Assembly (NCBI RefSeq): GCF_900104675.1
Contig: NZ_LT629944.1
Coordinates: forward strand, 620,001 to 684,000
DNA from: Angelakisella massiliensis
GTDB lineage: Bacteria; Bacillota; Clostridia; Oscillospirales; Ruminococcaceae
Reading direction: 5' to 3'
Length of the DNA stretch: 64,000 nt
Positions 59,405 through 64,000 of this stretch are shown here, piece after piece. Under the pieces are notes generated by a model that did no database searches, was not told where the DNA came from, and saw only the letters and a program-made list of their open reading frames with translations. Every line of letters begins with the position of its first letter. The first letter of the stretch is position 1. The position numbers were made by a program, and so were the translations under genes.

Positions 59405-60313
59405 TCACACTTTCAGATAACGTCCCAGGAAGAACAGGCTTCCCAGCACACCGAAGCTCACTCCCGCTGCGGTAAAGCCTCCCAGCAGCCGCAGCCCGAT
59501 GCTGTCAAAGGGGATCAGATTGGCGTATGCCATCTGCAGCCAGCTGGAACCGGTCTCCCCCAGCCACCGCAGCACATAATCATATCCTGCCCACAGCAGT
59601 CCGAAGGCCAGCAGCGCCGATACCAGACCGATGATCATTCCTTCCACCAGGAAAGGGATGCGGATAAAGGTATCTGTAGCCCCTACATATTTCATGATGC
59701 TGATCTCTTTGCGGCGATTGAAAACCGTCACCTTGATGGTGTTGGAAACAATGATCACCGACACCATACCCAGAATGGCCACGATCAAAAATCCCGCTGT
59801 GCTGACGCCTTTTTTCACATCCACCAAGGTAGCCGCCACATCGGTGGGAGCCACAGCGTAATTCACTCCCGGCATATTATTGATCCGGGCAACTGTTTCA
59901 TCCAGCAGCTCCAGATCCTTCAGCTGAATGGAATAGGATGCGGGCAGAGGATTTTCATCCCCCTGAAGGCCCTCCAGCAGATCAGCGGCATCCTCCATGA
60001 TATTCATCTGCTCTTTCAGGGCGTCTTCCTTGGAGGTGTAGGTGACTGAACTGATGTTGCGGTCACTTTTGAGGGACTGGCCCAGGGCATCTATGGTAGC
60101 CTGGTCCGCGTCATCCTGTACAAATACCACCATCTCGTTCATGGCTTCAATGTAGCCCATGATGGAGTTGACATTCATGCTGAACAGCACCGCCGCGCCG
60201 ATGAGAAGCATACAGGCCACCAGCACACCGATGGACGCCACCGACATCTGACGGTTGGCCTTGATGTTGCGCCCGCCCTCCTTGAGCAGGTAGCCGAAGC
60301 TGGACAGGGTCAT
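59405..60313 (-). CDS. ftsX: Cell division ABC permease-like protein FtsX
   Basis: 302 residues. Four membrane segments: one near 25-45 (VASIGVLVACMLLIGAAVLF), a large extracellular loop (about 50-165, EMVVFVQDDADQATIDAL...), then three in the C-terminal FtsX domain with NRRKEISIMKYVGATDTFIRIPFLVEG (about 205-230). It couples FtsE ATPase to the outside hydrolase. ATG 60313 shares a base with the ftsE stop (TGATG). Confidence 0.94.
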   Translation of the reverse strand: MTLSSFGYLLKEGGRNIKANRQMSVASIGVLVACMLLIGAAVLFSMNVNSIMGYIEAMNEMVVFVQDDADQATIDALGQSLKSDRNISSVTYTSKEDALKEQMNIMEDAADLLEGLQGDENPLPASYSIQLKDLELLDETVARINNMPGVNYAVAPTDVAATLVDVKKGVSTAGFLIVAILGMVSVIIVSNTIKVTVFNRRKEISIMKYVGATDTFIRIPFLVEGMIIGLVSALLAFGLLWAGYDYVLRWLGETGSSWLQMAYANLIPFDSIGLRLLGGFTAAGVSFGVLGSLFFLGRYLKV

Positions 60314-60990
60314 CAATAGCCACCTCCCGCGGGATAATCCGCCACCACACGGCCCTTTTCCAGCATAATGACACGGTGGTCGAACTGCTCCACCAGCTCC
60401 TGGGCATGGGTGACCATGACCACAGTGGTGCCGCATTTGTTGATTTCATTGAGCAGGTCCACGATCTCATAGGACAGCTCCGGATCAATGTTGCCCGTGG
60501 GCTCATCGGCGATGATCAGGGAGGGGTTGTTCACCAGCGCCCGGGCCAGCGCCACACGCTGCTGTTCACCGCCGCTGATCTCCTGAGGATAACACCGGGC
60601 TTTGCCCGCCAGCCCCAGCAGGTCCAGAATATATGGCACCCGCCGGCGTATGTACTTGCTGGAGACCCCCGTCACCTGCAGTGCGAAAGCCACATTTTCA
60701 AACACCGTCATAGTGGGAATCAGGCGGAAGTCCTGGAACACCACCCCGATGGTCCGGCGAAAACCGGGGATCTGCCTGCGTTTCATGGTACTTAAATTAT
60801 AGCCGTTGACCTTGACGATGCCCTTTGTGGGGGCGATCTCCCGCAGCAGCAGCTTGATAAGAGTGCTTTTACCCGCGCCGGAATGGCCCACCACAAAAAC
60901 GAACTCCCCCTTGTCGATCTTCAGAGTGACGTTGTGGAGGGCGTCGGTACCGGTATCATAGGTTTTGGACACCTTGGTAAACTGAATCAC
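60313..60990 (-). CDS. ftsE: Cell division ATP-binding protein FtsE
   Basis: 225 residues. Walker [10 protein letters not shown] (about 36), signature [15 protein letters not shown] (about 138), Walker [14 protein letters not shown]-switch VTHAQ. The start [21 protein letters not shown] matches FtsE. GTG 60990 gives this N-terminus; TTG 61008 is an alternative. It works with FtsX at the septum. Confidence 0.95.
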   Translation of the reverse strand: MIQFTKVSKTYDTGTDALHNVTLKIDKGEFVFVVGHSGAGKSTLIKLLLREIAPTKGIVKVNGYNLSTMKRRQIPGFRRTIGVVFQDFRLIPTMTVFENVAFALQVTGVSSKYIRRRVPYILDLLGLAGKARCYPQEISGGEQQRVALARALVNNPSLIIADEPTGNIDPELSYEIVDLLNEINKCGTTVVMVTHAQELVEQFDHRVIMLEKGRVVADYPAGGGY

Positions 60991-61048
60991 TGGTCCACCG
61001 CCTTGCAATCATAAAAAGTAATCCCCGCTTTTCCCTGTGGGACGCAAA

Positions 61049-61082
61049 GAATGGGGAGCGCGTTGTATCCCTCCCCATTCCT
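61049..61082. repeat. Inverted repeat between cdaR and ftsE
   Basis: ATGGGGAG and CTCCCCAT form a perfect 8-bp stem around a 13-nt loop (61050-61079). There is no strong T run; it may attenuate read-through from cdaR into ftsE. Confidence 0.5.
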
Positions 61083-61129
61083 GATCGTCCCTCCGGGCGA
61101 AGCTATTCCGGCTGAGTGCCGCCCAACCC

Positions 61130-62215
61130 TTAATACTTGACAGGATTGGCGGTCAGATATTTCTTGACCATCAGCGCCACCTTGAAGATAATGGCGTGAT
61201 CGAATTCCCGCAGGTCCAGACCGGTGAGCTTCTTGATCTTTTCCAGACGGTACACCAAAGTGTTCCGGTGGACAAAAAGCTTCCGGGAGGTTTCGGAAAC
61301 ATTCAGGTTGTTTTCAAAGAACTTCTGGATGGTGAACAGTGTCTCCTGATCCAGGCTTTCAATAGACCCTTTCTTAAAAACTTCCTTGAGGAACATCTCA
61401 CACAATGTGGTGGGCAGCTGATAGATGATCCGGGCGATGCCCAGGTTATCATAGCTGACGATGAGCTTTTCGGTATCAAAGACCTTGCCCACCTCCAGGG
61501 CGGCCTGAGCCTCCCGGAAGGACTTGGCCAGATCCTTCACACCGGTGACCACGGTGCCGATACCCACCACCACTTTGGTGTAGAACTCGCTGCCCAGAGT
61601 ATCCACAATGGAACGGGCCAGCTTTTCCAGGTCCTTGGTATCGATGCCGCTCTTGATCTCCTTGACCAGAACGATGTCGCTTTCACTGATGTTGAAAACA
61701 AAGTCCTTCTGCTTGTCGGGGAACAGGTTCTGAATGACATCGAAGGCGGAAATATCGTTGGCGGAAACAATGCGGATGAGCAGCACCACCCGGCTGACTT
61801 CGGAGCTGAAATGCAGCTCCCGGGCCTTGACAAAGATGTCCCCCGGCAGGATGTTGTCCAGAATGACATTTTTGATGAAGTTGCCCCGGTCGTACTTTTC
61901 ATCATAGTATTGCTTGATGTTGTTGAGGGAAATGGTCAGCACCCCGCACAGCTTGGCGGCCAGGTCGTCGGTACCCTCCACAAACACAGCGTATTCCGCC
62001 TTCATCTTGGAGCCGAAGGGCTTGTAGGTATATTTATCATGGATGAACAAATCATTGCTCTCATTGAGCATCTCTGCCACCCGCTCCCGGGGTTCGCCGA
62101 TTTTGGTCAGGTCGCTGCAAGCGATGATGATGGCATTTTCATCTACAACGCCTATCGTTTTGTTGGTGACGTCGCGCATCTGATAAACGAGACCCTGGAA
62201 CAATCTATTAGACAT
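61130..62215 (-). CDS. CdaR/PucR-family transcriptional regulator
   Basis: 361 residues. The C-terminal HTH_30 domain is clear: FFENNLNVSETSRKLFVHRNTLVYRLEKIKKLTGLDL (about 300-336). The N-terminal 130 residues resemble the sugar-diacid recognition (Diacid_rec) or GAF-like part (NKTIGVVDENAIIIACSD), and the middle a GGDEF-like CdaR domain. The ligand is unknown. It is transcribed towards ftsE from its own promoter; whether it regulates ftsEX cannot be told. Confidence 0.9.
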   Translation of the reverse strand: MSNRLFQGLVYQMRDVTNKTIGVVDENAIIIACSDLTKIGEPRERVAEMLNESNDLFIHDKYTYKPFGSKMKAEYAVFVEGTDDLAAKLCGVLTISLNNIKQYYDEKYDRGNFIKNVILDNILPGDIFVKARELHFSSEVSRVVLLIRIVSANDISAFDVIQNLFPDKQKDFVFNISESDIVLVKEIKSGIDTKDLEKLARSIVDTLGSEFYTKVVVGIGTVVTGVKDLAKSFREAQAALEVGKVFDTEKLIVSYDNLGIARIIYQLPTTLCEMFLKEVFKKGSIESLDQETLFTIQKFFENNLNVSETSRKLFVHRNTLVYRLEKIKKLTGLDLREFDHAIIFKVALMVKKYLTANPVKY

Positions 62216-62300
62216 ACTTCTTACCCCTCTTCACCGTTTGATGATCTGCTTATAATCTCTTATGCAAAGTGACCGGAAACAACCATCTGATACAATCTCT

Positions 62301-62329
62301 ATTGTAACTTGTTTTTTGTGCAATTGCAA
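62301..62329 (-). promoter_or_regulatory. Promoter of the CdaR-family gene
   Basis: Minus strand: -35 TTGCAA (62324-62329), 17-bp spacer, -10 TACAAT (62301-62306), 85 nt before the start codon. The AT-rich remainder up to 62607 holds nothing I can identify. Confidence 0.7.
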
Positions 62330-62607
62330 CAGTTTTTAAGAAATAAATTGTGGCTTTGCAAATCACAATTGGAGACTTTTATCATTTATGAGGGGAAAAT
62401 CCCAATTTGACTGTGAAAAAAGCTGCTTTTGACACGAAAAAAGCCGTCATTTTTCCTTTTTCTGCGTTTTACAGGAATATTTACCAAAATCGTGCCGCCC
62501 TTATTTGGAGCTTGTTTTACATTACCACAAAATTATTTCTATGATATGAACGCACCATGAGCCATTTTTTGCCGTATGTGGCCTCTTTCCGACATTTTAC
62601 CCAAAAT

Positions 62608-63363
62608 TCAGTTGGATTCTTTTTCTTGTGCAATCTCACCAAGGCCCAGGGGCATCCGCTGCTCCAGCAGCGCCAGTTCTTCCCCTGTCAGCTCCCGGCA
62701 GGCTCCTTCCTCCAGCTGAGGGTCCAGGGGCAGCGCGCCCATGGAGATTCGCTTGAGGGCCAATACCGTTGCCCCGCAGACGGTGAACATCCGCTTGATC
62801 TGGTGGTACATCCCTTCACAGATGGTCACCTCTCCTTCCCGCTCTCCCCGGGAACGGAGCACCGCCGGCAGGCACTCCCCTTCACCTTTGAGGGGGATGC
62901 CCGCGGCAAAGGCCCGCACCATCTCCTCCGTCACCGGACGGTCCAGAAGAGCGATGTAGGTTTTGGGCACATGACTGCGGGGGGAAAGAATGCGGTGGGC
63001 CAGATCCCCGTCATCGGTGAGGATCATCATACCGGTGGTGTCCTTGTCCAGACGTCCCGCCGGAAACAGGCCGGGCCGTTTCAGCTCCGGCGGCACCAGA
63101 TCCACCACCGTCCGCTCCCGCTCATCCCTGGTGGCGGACACCACGCCCGCCGGCTTGTGGAGCATCAGATACAGGTGTTCTTTGAGGGCGATTTCCCGGC
63201 CGCTGACCATCACCCGGTCCTTGTCACGGTCCACCTTCCGCCCCGGGTCGGTCTCAGGGATGCCGCCCACTGTCACCTGGCCCTTGCGGATGAGGGCTTT
63301 TACGTCCTTGCGGCTCCACATTCCCTGATCCGCCAAAGCCTTGTCCAACCGCACCAACGCCAT
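62608..63363 (-). CDS. rsuA: 16S rRNA pseudouridine(516) synthase, RsuA-like
   Basis: 251 residues. N-terminal S4 domain (MALVRLDKALADQGMWSRKDVKALIRKGQVTV, about 1-60). The catalytic Asp is in FPAGRLDKDTTGMMILTDDGDLAH (about 103-126). EGMYHQIKRMF (about 184-194) and KRISMG are further RsuA/RluB signatures. The length and KDTTGM form favour RsuA over RluB. ATG 63363 follows AAGGAGG. Confidence 0.9.
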   Translation of the reverse strand: MALVRLDKALADQGMWSRKDVKALIRKGQVTVGGIPETDPGRKVDRDKDRVMVSGREIALKEHLYLMLHKPAGVVSATRDERERTVVDLVPPELKRPGLFPAGRLDKDTTGMMILTDDGDLAHRILSPRSHVPKTYIALLDRPVTEEMVRAFAAGIPLKGEGECLPAVLRSRGEREGEVTICEGMYHQIKRMFTVCGATVLALKRISMGALPLDPQLEEGACRELTGEELALLEQRMPLGLGEIAQEKESN

Positions 63364-63574
63364 AGTTCCGCCTCCTTGATCGGCTGCCGCCGTTGTCTTT
63401 ACCGCAGAACATCATACCACATTTTCCCCTTTGCTGTCACGGCCCGGCTCATATTCTTCTTTTCCTACAGCATAAAAATAGAAGGAAAGATTCTTTTTAC
63501 CCATGTGTCTCTTTCCCCTTCATTTTTTGCCCCGCTCCATTTTAAACTCATCCCTCGTCAAAGGAGGCGTTTTG

Positions 63575-64000
63575 ATGTTTATCCTTTCCTTCCGGCTGCG
63601 CCGGGGCGTAGCTGCCGCAGTTTTCGCCGTTTGCCTGACCTTTCTGGGATTTTTCTTCCTGGCTGGGGATGGAGAGGCCATCCCTGTTTTTGGAGTGCCC
63701 AAACCGCCCAAGTGTAAAACCAATGAAGACCGAGTGGCCTATCTCACCTCTCTGGGATGGGAGGTAGCGCCGGAGCCTGTCTCCCAAACAGAGGTGCTCA
63801 TTCCAAAGGAATTTGATGAAATCTATGTGAAATATTCCCAGATGCTCCAGAGCCGAGGCTTCCGTCTGGAACGGTACAAAGGCAAAACCGCTGATAAATA
63901 TGTCTACCAGGTGCTCAATTATGAGGGAGAGAAAGGACCGGAGGAGGCGCTGGCCAGTCTGCTGATGCGGGGGGACACCATCATCGGCGCCGACCTGAGC
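63575..64000 (+). CDS. DUF4830-like protein, cut by window end
   Basis: 142 residues visible, no stop before the window edge. One N-terminal membrane segment (GVAAAVFAVCLTFLGFFFLAG) precedes an extracytoplasmic domain starting TNEDRVAYLTSLGWEVAPEPV, which resembles DUF4830 domains of Clostridia. EFDEIYVKYSQMLQSRGF and ADKYVYQVLNY are further ordered segments. ATG 63575 is 7 nt after AAGGAGG. Function unknown. Confidence 0.8.
   Translation, partial: MFILSFRLRRGVAAAVFAVCLTFLGFFFLAGDGEAIPVFGVPKPPKCKTNEDRVAYLTSLGWEVAPEPVSQTEVLIPKEFDEIYVKYSQMLQSRGFRLERYKGKTADKYVYQVLNYEGEKGPEEALASLLMRGDTIIGADLS

Overview
The window looks like chromosomal DNA of a GC-rich anaerobic Firmicute, most likely class Clostridia and probably the Oscillospiraceae. 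I infer this from gene content and order: ftsE-ftsX-M23 peptidase-S41 peptidase, greA-lysS, the darA-holB-ricT group, rlmH with walJ, a 2[4Fe-4S] ferredoxin, other Fe-S and siroheme enzymes, an iron-sulfur L-serine dehydratase, PadR and CdaR regulators, and frequent TTG/GTG starts behind strong GGAGG sites. No rRNA, tRNA, CRISPR array, IS transposase or replication origin was recognised.

Layout. 1-1785: 3' part of metG (minus). 1968-5490: an AT-richer accessory patch with a SLOG gene broken by one TGA, a small hypothetical gene, four consecutive tiny XRE-type HTH genes with a palindromic operator, then three copies of a structured dispersed repeat. 5512-7569: THEP1-type NTPase, MobB with Fe-S motif, and an unrecognised gene. 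7644-14480: aminotransferase, amidohydrolase-phosphoesterase-FetA-FetB operon, DUF362 ferredoxin protein, YitT. 14774-22904: a lipoprotein and a five-gene peptide ABC transporter operon with a dipeptide epimerase, from one good promoter. 23486-29088: Nudix-AlbA fusion with serine dehydratase sdaAB/sdaAA, HtrA, GpsA. 29156-35832: repeat-rich stretch with a fluoride riboswitch, a cation/proton antiporter, a MATE exporter and Tex. 35908-40975: PadR-controlled membrane genes, a flavin-rhodanese-siroheme-ferredoxin fusion, and a lyxose isomerase-like gene. 41162-48481: ferredoxin, ricT, holB, darA, decarboxylase, PH protein, FemX-like, QueG and a NERD-like protein. 48996-56249: DUF4358 protein, rlmH, esterase, walJ, murA, lysS, greA. 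56902-64000: S41 pseudo-protease, M23 activator, ftsX, ftsE, CdaR, RsuA, and a partial DUF4830-like gene.

Functional themes. Several neighbourhoods concern the envelope: dipeptide uptake with L-Ala-D/L-Glu epimerisation suggests muropeptide recycling, FtsEX with an EnvC-like M23 protein suggests control of septal hydrolysis, and murA and a FemX-like gene add precursor synthesis and branching. Ion and redox homeostasis is represented by the fluoride-switched antiporter, FetAB and the 860-residue siroheme fusion.

The most novel material is non-coding. Repeat family 1 (four copies) has two long-range stems whose sequences differ between copies yet stay paired. Repeat family 2 (three copies, about 150-210 bp) consists of hairpins and is bounded by direct repeats; in two copies the direct repeat is an intrinsic terminator hairpin, as if the element inserts at terminators and duplicates them. 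One copy lies between the fluoride riboswitch and its antiporter gene.
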